DNA from: Chitinophaga pinensis
GTDB taxonomy: Bacteria > Bacteroidota > Bacteroidia > CAMBQF01
NCBI GenBank assembly: GCA_945869825.1
Contig: CAMBQF010000010.1
Location: 1-38,401 of the forward strand
Reading direction: 5' to 3'
DNA: 38,401 nucleotides
Each line of letters starts with the position of its first letter. Positions within the stretch are counted from its first letter, which is position 1. The translations under genes were made by a program, and so were the position numbers. Positions 16,061 to 24,241 of this stretch are shown here, piece after piece. A model generated the notes under the pieces. It searched no databases. It was not told the origin of the DNA and saw nothing but the letters and a program-made list of their open reading frames with translations.

Positions 16061-16732
16061 ATGCTGGAAGAAGGCATGGTCCTGTTATTTAATAAGCCTT
16101 TAGACTGGACCTCTTTTGATGTGGTGAACAAGGTGGGGTATACAATTAAAAACCATTTCAAAAAGAGGGTAAAGGTTGGTCATGCCGGTACTTTAGACCC
16201 ACGTGCTACGGGCCTTTTAATACTATGCACAGGCAAAGCTACTAAACGTATTATTGAATTTCAGGATATGGAAAAGGTATATACTGGCCATTTTATTATC
16301 GGAAAGACCACCCCATCTTTTGATACTGAAACCCAACCCGATGCTGAATTCCCGATTGAAGGAATTACGGTAGAAAAGATAAGGGAAACGGCACTAGGAT
16401 TTATTGGTGTTACAATGCAATTTCCACCCGCATATTCAGCCGTAAAAATAAAAGGGGAAAGGGCATACGATATTGCGCGCAGGGGCGAAGTGCCTGCTAT
16501 ACAGGCCAAGGAAGTGCATGTAAGAAAATTTGAAATTATTGACGAAATTATTCCAAGGCTTGGTTTTGAGATAACTTGCTCAAAAGGAACTTATATTCGA
16601 TCGCTGGTTAATGATTTAGGAAATAAAATTGGCTGTGGCGCTTTTTTAGAAACACTGCATCGTTCATCAATTGGTCATTTTAGAGCTGATGATGCATTGG
16701 ATGTAGATTTTTTTAAAGAAATCTTAAATTGA
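16061..16732 (+). CDS. truB: tRNA pseudouridine(55) synthase
   Basis: TruB converts U55 of tRNA to pseudouridine. The catalytic aspartate is in GHAGTLDPRATGLLIL. I choose the ATG at 16061 (223 aa, MLEEGMVLLFNKPLDWTSFD) because it places the catalytic residue at D46, close to D48 of E. coli TruB. The frame stays open upstream to an ATG at 15965 and a TTG at 15947; that adds about 32 residues with a hydrophobic stretch (FILILLPLILFVL) not expected in a cytosolic TruB. Other conserved blocks are PPAYSAVKIKGERAYDIAR and CSKGTYIRSLVNDLG. The following gene begins about 107 bp downstream. Confidence 0.93.
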   Translation: MLEEGMVLLFNKPLDWTSFDVVNKVGYTIKNHFKKRVKVGHAGTLDPRATGLLILCTGKATKRIIEFQDMEKVYTGHFIIGKTTPSFDTETQPDAEFPIEGITVEKIRETALGFIGVTMQFPPAYSAVKIKGERAYDIARRGEVPAIQAKEVHVRKFEIIDEIIPRLGFEITCSKGTYIRSLVNDLGNKIGCGAFLETLHRSSIGHFRADDALDVDFFKEILN

Positions 16733-16740
16733 TATATTTG
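16733..16740 (+). promoter_or_regulatory. −7 element upstream of PKD-repeat gene
   Basis: TATATTTG directly follows the truB stop. The next ATG is at 16839, so the leader would be about 90 nt and includes a C8 run just before the start codon. Confidence 0.4.
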
Positions 16741-16838
16741 TCAGCAATTTATGGGGATAGAGAACTTTTTAGCCTGAATGCTTGTATGTATCGTCAAAAA
16801 TTCGTACTTTAGTGTTGAAATTTAACCCACCCCCCCCA

Positions 16839-19800
16839 ATGAAGCAGTTACTATTTATATTTTATCGTTCTATGTGTCGGAGGGCATATGTAAGAACGGT
16901 ATTATTATTTTTCTTTTTAACTATAACATTTTACGTAGATGGACAACAAGTTATCAATGCCGGGCCCGACCAATCAATCTCATGCGGTAGTACAACAACG
17001 CTTACAGCTACAATCACGCCGGCCCAATCAACCTCCGCATATGCAATTAGCGAAGTCGTCTACAACCCCGACCCTTATAACCAAGGTACGGTAGTTAACT
17101 TAAGCGATGATCAAAACACTACCTCACCTATACCTATTGGCTTTTCATTTTGTTATTTTGGTAATACTTACACTAATTTCTATATCAGTTCAAACAACTG
17201 GATAGGTTTTTCTCCAGGCCAAACAACAACCTGGGTTACAACGCCTATCCCTACCAATTCAGGTGCAGCCCCGCGTAATGCAATTATGGGGCCCTGGCAA
17301 GATATTTTGCCAACAACAGGCCAACAACAAATTCGTTACAGGGTTTATGGCACAGCGCCTTTTCGTCGCTTAGTTGTTTCATATAGCAATATCCCTATGT
17401 TTTCATGCACAGGGTTGTTGTATACCAGCCAAATAAAAATTTACGAAACTACTAATATAATAGAAACTCACATTGCTAATAAACCTACCTGCCCGGGTTG
17501 GAATAATGGTAATGCGGTACATGGATTGCACAATGCTAACGGTACAGCAGCAGTGATTGTGCCTGGCCGTAATAATACTCAGTGGAATACCGCTAATGAG
17601 GGGATGCGTTTTACACCCAGCGGAACTAATGCTTATACTGTAGATTGGCTAGACCCCAATAACAATGTGGTAGGTACCGGAACTTCTATAAATGTTTCTC
17701 CTGCTGTTACTACAAACTATACAGCACGATTAACTTATACTTGCGGTAATCAGCAACATACAGATCAGGTTCAGGTAGCTATCCCAAACATGCCTAATGC
17801 CATGTTTAATATATCAAGCTTTACAACCTGCGAAAACCAGCCAGTAACTGTAACCTATACGGGCAATGCTTCGCCTGCGGCTACATATAACTTTAGTTTC
17901 AATGGGGGGACAGTTATATCAGGCTCAGGACAAGGCCCATACCAGGTGCAATGGTCTGCTGCGGGTAATTATTCTGTAAGCTTAAGTGTTACCGAAAACG
18001 GATGTACATCAGCTACCGGTGCACTGCCTGTTACTGTTAATGCTGTACCTACAGCTACTTTTACAGCCCCGGCAACGGTATGCAACCCTGATACGGTTAC
18101 CATTACTTATACAGGTACCAGTTTGCCATCGGCGGTATACAACTGGAACTTTAATGGTGGCAATATTATTTCAGGAACAAACCAGGGTCCATATCAAATT
18201 TACTGGCCTACAGTAGGCGCTAAAAATGTTACTTTAGATATTACCCAAAACGGATGTACTGCTACACAGGTAGTAAATACCGTAAATGTATATAATACCC
18301 CAACAGCAAATTTTTCTGCCGTATCGGGCGTATGCGAAAATACCGCTAACACGATTACCTACACAGGTAATGCAACCCCGGCAGGAACTTATAACTGGAA
18401 TTTTAACGGAGGTACGGTTATATCTGGTTCGGGTCAGGGGCCTTATCAACTTTCATGGGCCAATGCAGGCACATACAACGTCAGCCTTTCTGTTACTGAA
18501 AATGGCTGTTCATCGCCTGTAATAACAAACCCTGTAGTGGTTAACGATGTGCCGGTAGCTTCTTTTACTTTACCTGCAACAATATGCCAGCCTGACATTG
18601 CCAATATTGTATTTAATGGTAATGGCCTTTTAAATGCATCTTATAACTGGAATTTTAATGGAGGTACTGTTGTTTCTGGTTCAGGTCAGGGGCCATACCA
18701 GGTGCAATGGAATACAGCTGGCGTTAAAACAGTATCGTTAACTGTAACCCAAAATGGTTGTGTTTCTAACACAGCTAGCAATAATGTTACAGTATATGTT
18801 GTTCCAACAGCTAACTTCACCTTAGCACCATCATCGTGCGAGGATATAGCCCTGCCTGTAACATACACAGGCAATGCATCTCCTGCTGCTACCTACAACT
18901 GGAATTTCAACAATGGTCAGGTAAATTCAGGCACAGGTCAGGGCCCGTACCAGGTGCAATGGAACCCAGGTAATTATAATGTAACATTAACTGTTTCTGA
19001 AAACGGCTGTAATTCAGCACCTCAATCAATTCCACTAAGCATTTACCAAATACCAACCTCGTTTTTTACTGTAATATCGCCTATTTGCCAAAACCAGCCT
19101 ACTGTTATTCAGTACACCGGTAATGCAAGCAGTCAGGCTAACTATACCTGGAACTTTGATAATGGTGTTGTACAACCTGGCTTTAATTACGATTTATATA
19201 ATGTAGTTTGGTCGATACCGGGTACTAAATTTGTATCATTAGATGTAACTGAAAATGGTTGCACATCTACCCAAACAATAGAACCTGTGGTAGTTGATAC
19301 TGTGCCAAACGTGGATGCTGGTTTAGACGTTGATTTTTGTTCTGGCGATAATGCACAAATTGGTTCTGCAGGCACAGTTGGTTTTAACTACACTTGGTCT
19401 CCGGTTACTGGTTTAAGTGATGCTTATTCATCAAACCCAACTGTTACACTGGTTAATAATACCACCGCACCTATTGTATACCAATATATTTTAATAGCTA
19501 ATAATAACGGTCTTTGCAACTCTTACGACACTGTATTAGTAACCGTAAACCCGTTGCCAACAGTAAGTTTACCTAGCCAGCCTGGCCAGTGTTTTGGCGG
19601 TAACGAGTTTGTTTTTACTCCAACAGGCAACTTTAGCAATAGTGCTGTTTTTGACTGGTATATTGATTTTGTATCTACAACTACTTACAACAGCAACCCG
19701 GTAAATAAATCATTTGATTCTCCTGGAGATCATGAAGTAACAGTAACTGTTACTGACAATGGTTGTGTAAGCGCTACATTTGTTGATACTGTTACGGTGT

Positions 19801-20588
19801 TTGAATCGCCAGTTGCTGATTTTATAGGCACAAATGTTGTAGGCTGTTTGCCGCTTAAAGCGCAGTTTACCAATTTAAGTACCAGTACCTCGCCTATTAC
19901 TTCGTACAGCTGGGATTTAGGCGCAGGTACTTCTACCGATAGTGACCCTTCATTTATCTACACATCGCCTGGTGTGTATGATGTGTCATTGGCCATTACA
20001 AATGCTGATGGATGTACCAGTGTATTTGCAATTTTTGCTTATGTAAATGCTAACCCGATTCCGGTAGCTAATTTTGTTGCCAGTCCCGAAGAGGTTGACT
20101 TAATATTCAACCCCTACGTTGATATTGTTAATTTGTGTACAAGCGGTACCAGCTTTTGGTACAACTTTGGCGATAATAATATTATGACAAATGCAAACGG
20201 CCAGCACCGTTATGAGGATACCGGTAAATATGTTATTACCCAAGTGGTAACTAATGCTTTTGGTTGCATGGATACAACTACACGGTATGTTATAGTTAAG
20301 CCATCGCACACTTTTTATGTGCCTACTGCGTTTACACCTAATGAAGATGGTTTGAATGAAATATTTAAGCCACAAGGCTATGAGATTGAAAATTTTAGTA
20401 TGAGTATTTTTAACCGTTGGGGAGAATTGGTTTTTTCTACAACAGACATAAATGAAGGCTGGAATGGTACGTATAACAACGTAATGAGCGAGCCTGGAGT
20501 ATATACCTGGAGGATTCAGTATGAGAGCAATGCTATGAAATCTGAAGGCCGGCAGGTAAAAGAGGGTATTGTTACCCTCCTTCGATAA
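16839..20588 (+). CDS. Giant secreted PKD-repeat protein with T9SS type B sorting domain
   Basis: I take the ATG at 16839 (1,249 aa) rather than a TTG at 16782. A long signal peptide ends near FYVDGQQ. The N-terminal region (about 30-320) contains IGFSFCYFGNTYTNFYISSN and resembles modules at the start of gliding-associated surface proteins. Six PKD-like repeats of about 84 aa follow (DNA about 17802-19315), each with a NWNFNGG core, GQGPYQVQW and ENGC. Then come three or four diverged PKD/Ig-like domains and a type B gliding-associated C-terminal domain starting YVPTAFTPNEDGLNE. Type B cargo such as SprB-like adhesins are surface proteins, so an adhesin role is likely. No partner genes are adjacent. 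Confidence 0.92.
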   Translation: MKQLLFIFYRSMCRRAYVRTVLLFFFLTITFYVDGQQVINAGPDQSISCGSTTTLTATITPAQSTSAYAISEVVYNPDPYNQGTVVNLSDDQNTTSPIPIGFSFCYFGNTYTNFYISSNNWIGFSPGQTTTWVTTPIPTNSGAAPRNAIMGPWQDILPTTGQQQIRYRVYGTAPFRRLVVSYSNIPMFSCTGLLYTSQIKIYETTNIIETHIANKPTCPGWNNGNAVHGLHNANGTAAVIVPGRNNTQWNTANEGMRFTPSGTNAYTVDWLDPNNNVVGTGTSINVSPAVTTNYTARLTYTCGNQQHTDQVQVAIPNMPNAMFNISSFTTCENQPVTVTYTGNASPAATYNFSFNGGTVISGSGQGPYQVQWSAAGNYSVSLSVTENGCTSATGALPVTVNAVPTATFTAPATVCNPDTVTITYTGTSLPSAVYNWNFNGGNIISGTNQGPYQIYWPTVGAKNVTLDITQNGCTATQVVNTVNVYNTPTANFSAVSGVCENTANTITYTGNATPAGTYNWNFNGGTVISGSGQGPYQLSWANAGTYNVSLSVTENGCSSPVITNPVVVNDVPVASFTLPATICQPDIANIVFNGNGLLNASYNWNFNGGTVVSGSGQGPYQVQWNTAGVKTVSLTVTQNGCVSNTASNNVTVYVVPTANFTLAPSSCEDIALPVTYTGNASPAATYNWNFNNGQVNSGTGQGPYQVQWNPGNYNVTLTVSENGCNSAPQSIPLSIYQIPTSFFTVISPICQNQPTVIQYTGNASSQANYTWNFDNGVVQPGFNYDLYNVVWSIPGTKFVSLDVTENGCTSTQTIEPVVVDTVPNVDAGLDVDFCSGDNAQIGSAGTVGFNYTWSPVTGLSDAYSSNPTVTLVNNTTAPIVYQYILIANNNGLCNSYDTVLVTVNPLPTVSLPSQPGQCFGGNEFVFTPTGNFSNSAVFDWYIDFVSTTTYNSNPVNKSFDSPGDHEVTVTVTDNGCVSATFVDTVTVFESPVADFIGTNVVGCLPLKAQFTNLSTSTSPITSYSWDLGAGTSTDSDPSFIYTSPGVYDVSLAITNADGCTSVFAIFAYVNANPIPVANFVASPEEVDLIFNPYVDIVNLCTSGTSFWYNFGDNNIMTNANGQHRYEDTGKYVITQVVTNAFGCMDTTTRYVIVKPSHTFYVPTAFTPNEDGLNEIFKPQGYEIENFSMSIFNRWGELVFSTTDINEGWNGTYNNVMSEPGVYTWRIQYESNAMKSEGRQVKEGIVTLLR
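17802..19315 (+). repeat. Six ~252-bp PKD-coding repeats
   Basis: Six units of about 252 bp are in tandem, starting near 17802, 18054, 18306, 18558, 18810 and 19062. The first five encode closely similar TYTGNASPAATYNWNF and GQGPYQVQW segments; the sixth is more diverged. The even length and similarity indicate duplication of one domain. Confidence 0.85.
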
Positions 20589-20708
20589 GCATATCTTTTA
20601 GAGGGTTAAGTTTCAATAAGCTTCAGGCCGTGTGGGAAACTATACGGCTTGTTGCTTTTGTAACGTATGATAAAAAATCCCGCGCTGTTGTGTGAGATTC
20701 TCTATGAA

Positions 20709-21353
20709 TCAGAATGCGTAACCCATGTTAAAGCCTAACCAAAACTTGGGGCCAACCCTGTTTAAGCGGTTAAACTCAAAGTTTGATTCATTAACCGGAA
20801 TATTTACACCATAATGGTTGTATTTTATGCCTATGCCGGTAAAAATATCAACAGCAAAGTGCCCGCCAATAATAAATTGGTAGCCGGCCAAAGCACTGGC
20901 ACTGCTATACGATGCCTTAAAGAAATCGTCATTTTTATTAGTATCGCTTATTTTGGCGTGGGCATATGATAAGGTGGGAGCAAGGTAAAACCCATGCACA
21001 CCCGGTTGATTTTTCAAGAAGTAGAGTTTATATGCAGCCTGCACACGGTATCCACCAACACCCAGCTTTACATTTTCATCAATCAGATTTATTGCATACC
21101 GTTCAAATAAGCCAACAAATGGGCTTTTGCCAAGGTATGCTCCTGTTATTTGTAAGGCAGTGCGTTTTCCGGTTTTTTGCTCGTAAACAAGGCGATACTC
21201 ATTTGTAAAAGGTATTTGCCCACCCAGTATGGGCAATAAATTTGTTTTGATAACATGCTTGGGCCCATCATTACTAACAGGTTTGGTACCTTGTGCCATA
21301 CCAGGCAGCGCAATGCCCATGGCAGCAGAAATAATTAACGCTGATACCTTCAT
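20709..21353 (-). CDS. Outer-membrane beta-barrel candidate
   Basis: The likely start is the ATG at 21353 (214 aa, MKVSALIISAAMGIALPGMA); an upstream in-frame ATG at 21374 falls against the sod terminator. A signal peptide ending near GMAQ is followed by alternating strands with aromatic ends, such as NEYRLVYEQKTGKRTALQIT and FYLAPTLSYAHAK, and a C-terminal GPKFWLGFNMGYAF that ends in Phe, typical of barrel proteins. It resembles DUF3575-like porin-type proteins, but I cannot name the family with confidence. It lies just downstream of sodA on the same strand, behind a strong terminator. Confidence 0.75.
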   Translation of the reverse strand: MKVSALIISAAMGIALPGMAQGTKPVSNDGPKHVIKTNLLPILGGQIPFTNEYRLVYEQKTGKRTALQITGAYLGKSPFVGLFERYAINLIDENVKLGVGGYRVQAAYKLYFLKNQPGVHGFYLAPTLSYAHAKISDTNKNDDFFKASYSSASALAGYQFIIGGHFAVDIFTGIGIKYNHYGVNIPVNESNFEFNRLNRVGPKFWLGFNMGYAF

Positions 21354-21377
21354 AATTATAGTTTTTACAGGCATAAA

Positions 21378-21402
21378 AAAAGCCCCAGTATTAGGGGCTT
21401 TT
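21378..21402 (-). terminator. Intrinsic terminator of sodA
   Basis: On the minus strand AAAAGCCCC and GGGGCTTTT form a 9-bp stem around TAATACT, followed by a seven-T run. It lies 20 nt past the sodA stop. Confidence 0.85.
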
Positions 21403-21421
21403 CAAATATTGTTCCAAAGTA

Positions 21422-22027
21422 TTATTTGGCGCTTGAGTATAGCTTAGCTACAGCATCCCAGTTGATTACATTATAAAAGCCTGTAATGTAATCTGGGCGT
21501 CGGTTTTGGTAGTGCAGGTAGTATGCGTGTTCCCATACATCAAGGCCTAAAATAGGCGTGCCTTTTACATCGGCAATATCCATTAATGGGTTATCTTGGT
21601 TTGGGCTAGATGTAACTACAAGTTTACCATCATGTACCAATAGCCATGCCCAACCCGATCCAAAGCGGGTAGTTGCGGCTTTAGTAAACTCTTCTTTAAA
21701 TTTATCAAAAGAACCAAATGCTTTATTGATGTCCTCTGCCAGTTCGCCGGTTGGTGCACCGCCAGCATTAGGCCCCATAATGTTCCAAAAAAAGCTGTGA
21801 TTCCAATGTCCGCCGCCGTTGTTACGCACTGTCGGCGATAGTTTGCTGATGTTTTTAAGTAGCTCTTCCAAGCTTTTGCCTTCCCACTCAGTACCATTTA
21901 TCGCGTTGTTAAGATTGGTAACGTATGCCTGGTGGTGTTTGGTATGGTGTATTTCCATTGTGCGCGCATCAATATGTGGCTCAAGCGCTGCATACTCGTA
22001 AGGTAATTTTGGTAATTCAAATGCCAT
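21422..22027 (-). CDS. sodA: Superoxide dismutase, Mn-type
   Basis: This cytosolic enzyme dismutates superoxide to oxygen and hydrogen peroxide. The 201-aa protein has the metal ligands H27 (in [12 protein letters not shown]), H77 ([10 protein letters not shown]), D163 and H167 ([10 protein letters not shown]). The GGGHWNH motif and Q144 in SSPNQDNPL are features of the manganese type; iron enzymes usually have a glutamine near the NH motif instead. Cambialistic use cannot be excluded. A strong terminator follows on the minus strand, and the 537-bp spacer upstream contains further hairpins and the operator array. Confidence 0.95.
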   Translation of the reverse strand: MAFELPKLPYEYAALEPHIDARTMEIHHTKHHQAYVTNLNNAINGTEWEGKSLEELLKNISKLSPTVRNNGGGHWNHSFFWNIMGPNAGGAPTGELAEDINKAFGSFDKFKEEFTKAATTRFGSGWAWLLVHDGKLVVTSSPNQDNPLMDIADVKGTPILGLDVWEHAYYLHYQNRRPDYITGFYNVINWDAVAKLYSSAK

Positions 22028-22176
22028 GGTTATAATATTTAAAGTTTGATTTGTTTAACACTGCTAAATTAACACTTATTATAACCAATATGAGCCCTGT
22101 TTGTTGATTTTTAGTTTTCAGGCAAAAAACTGAAAATTATAAATTTAATAGTATTATTTTAGTGTTTTAGCCAGGG

Positions 22177-22214
22177 CAAAAAAAAACTGCATATAAATAA
22201 ATTTATATGCAGTT
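22177..22214 (-). terminator. Minus-strand terminator-like hairpin
   Basis: AACTGCATATAAAT (22185-22198) and ATTTATATGCAGTT (22201-22214) are perfect 14-bp arms with a 2-nt centre. On the minus strand the stem is followed by about nine T. No minus-strand gene lies immediately to its right, so it may end a small leftward transcript or protect the sodA region. Confidence 0.4.
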
Positions 22215-22289
22215 GGCTCGGAAAGGCTTAATTTCCGAATAGTTGGAAAAGCAGTGAGACAAAAGTCAACTAAATAAATTGCATATGCA

Positions 22290-22470
22290 ATACACTAAAA
22301 TATATTTTTTTAGCGTTTATTTTTAATATTTTACACTTTTAGGTAATTTAATTTATTGCATTTTAAGCCTTTTACACCAAAAGTGTAATGATTTTAATTT
22401 TTATCTTCAAATATTACACAAAAGTGTAAAAAAAATTCAAAAATGACTAAAAAATTACACTTTTAGTTAA
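22290..22470. promoter_or_regulatory. Helically phased array of TTACAC sites
   Basis: TTACAC starts at 22331, 22372, 22414 and 22455, that is, steps of 41, 42 and 41 bp; a weaker ATACAC lies a further 41 bp upstream at 22290. The second and third sites are palindromes, TTACAC and GTGTAA around CAAAA or AAAA. The first and fourth share TTACACTTTTAGNTAA. Even spacing of four helical turns suggests looping or cooperative occupancy by a dimeric regulator, possibly the LuxR-type protein encoded 110 bp downstream. Confidence 0.6.
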
Positions 22471-22564
22471 AAATTGATTATTAAAAACTTATAATAAATT
22501 TTGATTTAATTGTAGTGAAAACTAATGTAAGTGTAATAAATTAGGCTCACGATTTAGACAGAGC

Positions 22565-23230
22565 ATGAACGAACCGATTAGCATAGCATTAGCAGACGAT
22601 AATTACATATATCGCGTAGGATTTAAGCGGGAACTTAAGAAAATAGAGGCCAACATTAAATTGATTTTTGAGGCTGAAAATGGAGAGGACTTGATTGAAA
22701 AATTGAAATCTCAACGCCCTGATATTGTGTTAACTGATATGCTTATGCCCCGCATGGATGGGGTTGATGCTACGCGAATTATTAAAAAAGAATATCCAAC
22801 ATTACTGGTTGTTGGTTTATCAGAAATGCATACCAACCCTTATGTTGATGATTTTATTGAAGCCGGAGGCAATTCGTATCTTTCAAAAGAATCTTTACAT
22901 GTAGATTTTTTAAATGCGGTTGAAGATTTAATAACCACAGGATATCATTTTAATACTACGTTTACTAAAGAGAAAGTTGAATCTGTATTAACCAAACTTG
23001 GTAAAAAGCTTATTTTGAGGGATGGTAAACGCTTTAGCGAAAAAGAAGTATTGGTTATGCGCCTTATCTCTCAGCATAAAACAATTAACCGCATGGCCGA
23101 AGAGTTAAACATGTCTGTTGAAAGTATCAAGAAATATAAAGCCAGCCTGCATAATAAACTTAAAGTTAAAAAAGATTCGGAGATTATGGCTTATGCTATT
23201 AAAATGGGCTATATAGATATGGATGAATGA
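22565..23230 (+). CDS. Orphan NarL/LuxR-type response regulator
   Basis: The 221-aa protein has a receiver domain (about 1-125) with the acidic pair D11-D12, phosphoacceptor D58 in IVLTDMLMPRMDG, and the conserved lysine in SYLSKES. A linker leads to a LuxR-type helix-turn-helix (about 155-218; FSEKEVLVMRLIS and MSVESIKKYKASLHNKL). It should activate or repress transcription after phosphorylation. No histidine kinase gene is adjacent, so its sensor is elsewhere. A set of phased inverted repeats lies upstream and may include its own operators. Confidence 0.93.
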   Translation: MNEPISIALADDNYIYRVGFKRELKKIEANIKLIFEAENGEDLIEKLKSQRPDIVLTDMLMPRMDGVDATRIIKKEYPTLLVVGLSEMHTNPYVDDFIEAGGNSYLSKESLHVDFLNAVEDLITTGYHFNTTFTKEKVESVLTKLGKKLILRDGKRFSEKEVLVMRLISQHKTINRMAEELNMSVESIKKYKASLHNKLKVKKDSEIMAYAIKMGYIDMDE

Positions 23231-23273
23231 ACCAGCGCTTTCCCACACCCATATTAATAACCTACAGCGCCAA

Positions 23274-24239
23274 CTATTTTATCAGTGCAACCTCATTTAG
23301 TTCAACCTTTTCATACTCATTTAACCGGCTTAGGTCTATAACTGTAATTCCATTTTGAACATTGTTAAGCAGGCTTACATATTTAGCGCCCCAAACAATT
23401 TCTTGGTGCATATATGATGAGCGTTTATGTACATCCTGAGAGAAGGTGTCGTCAAACCCTTTTAACAATAACATAATCTCGGCATTACTTTCGGCAATAT
23501 CTGTTTGGTTCATACCCCACAATGGGCTTTTTTCATCAATAGCGTGCACTATGGTCCACGTTAACGATAAAAAATTAATTGTGCTTAGTTCAAGGTTAAG
23601 CGGGTAAAAGCGTCGTATACTACCATTGCCTTCATCCACATTCATTGCTATAATTACTTGCGCATCAACATTGTTAAGTACATGTTTTTTGGCATGGGCA
23701 ACCCTAAACATTAGTGCATTTATGCCTTTGTAGGGCGCTATAACTGCAGAATCACTAAATATTAAATCGGCTTTAGCTCTAGAAAAGCGCCCGTATAATA
23801 AACCTGTAGCCAATGCAAATGCCATTAAACCCGCTAGTGATTCTACCGCCGCAACTATATTGGTAGCAAAGCCCGTAGGGTTTACCCTACCATAGCCAAC
23901 GGTGGTAAATGTTTGGCAAGAAAAGAAGAAGGCCTCCCAAAATGAGCCTAAAGTATTTTCAGGGCTTATGCCCCCTAAATGGTCAATACCAATTATATAA
24001 TATATGCTTGCAAACGCAAAATTCATCAAGGTATAAAACAAGATAATCAACCAGATAAATCTGGTTGCCTTCATGGTAATCAAATCATGATAGATGCTGG
24101 CATGCATAAAATAGGGCAGGCCGCGTTTTTTTACATTAAATGTACCATCGCGGTTTATGTAACGGTTGTTATCGCCAACAATACGGGTTCCAAACCCAAG
24201 CTCTTTAGAGTCGCGGTTGCGCAGGCTGTTAAACTTCAT
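23274..24239 (-). CDS. Inward-rectifier K+ channel, KirBac-like
   Basis: This 321-aa membrane protein has two transmembrane helices (about 60-82 and 125-150) around a pore loop with the potassium filter T113-V-G-Y-G117, then a C-terminal cytoplasmic domain of mostly beta strands (about 155-310), the arrangement of bacterial Kir channels. It should pass K+ down its gradient across the inner membrane. Its start is 2 bp after the stop of the SpoIID-like gene, so it is the last gene of an lpxB-spoIID-kir operon. No reason for that pairing is evident beyond envelope association. Confidence 0.9.
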   Translation of the reverse strand: MKFNSLRNRDSKELGFGTRIVGDNNRYINRDGTFNVKKRGLPYFMHASIYHDLITMKATRFIWLIILFYTLMNFAFASIYYIIGIDHLGGISPENTLGSFWEAFFFSCQTFTTVGYGRVNPTGFATNIVAAVESLAGLMAFALATGLLYGRFSRAKADLIFSDSAVIAPYKGINALMFRVAHAKKHVLNNVDAQVIIAMNVDEGNGSIRRFYPLNLELSTINFLSLTWTIVHAIDEKSPLWGMNQTDIAESNAEIMLLLKGFDDTFSQDVHKRSSYMHQEIVWGAKYVSLLNNVQNGITVIDLSRLNEYEKVELNEVALIK

Positions 24240-24241
24240 AG

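Larger units (their letters stand above)
22028..22564. other. 537-bp AT-rich regulatory spacer
   Basis: This is the longest gene-free stretch in the window. It lies between the divergent sodA and the response regulator gene. In order it holds a 30-bp palindrome with an A9 tract (22176-22214), a small hairpin TCGGAAA/TTTCCGA (22218-22238), the palindrome ATTGCATATGCAAT (22278-22291), and the array of TTACAC sites (22290-22470). I see no protein-coding frame worth calling. Confidence 0.7.

Noticed and set aside
16782-16838. TTG start for the PKD-repeat protein
   Set aside because: It would put a Pro-rich, charged stretch before the signal peptide; the ATG at 16839 is better placed.
22028-22564. 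tRNA or known riboswitch in the large spacer
   Set aside because: No cloverleaf, no conserved aptamer core, and AT content is too high; only hairpins and the phased sites stand out.
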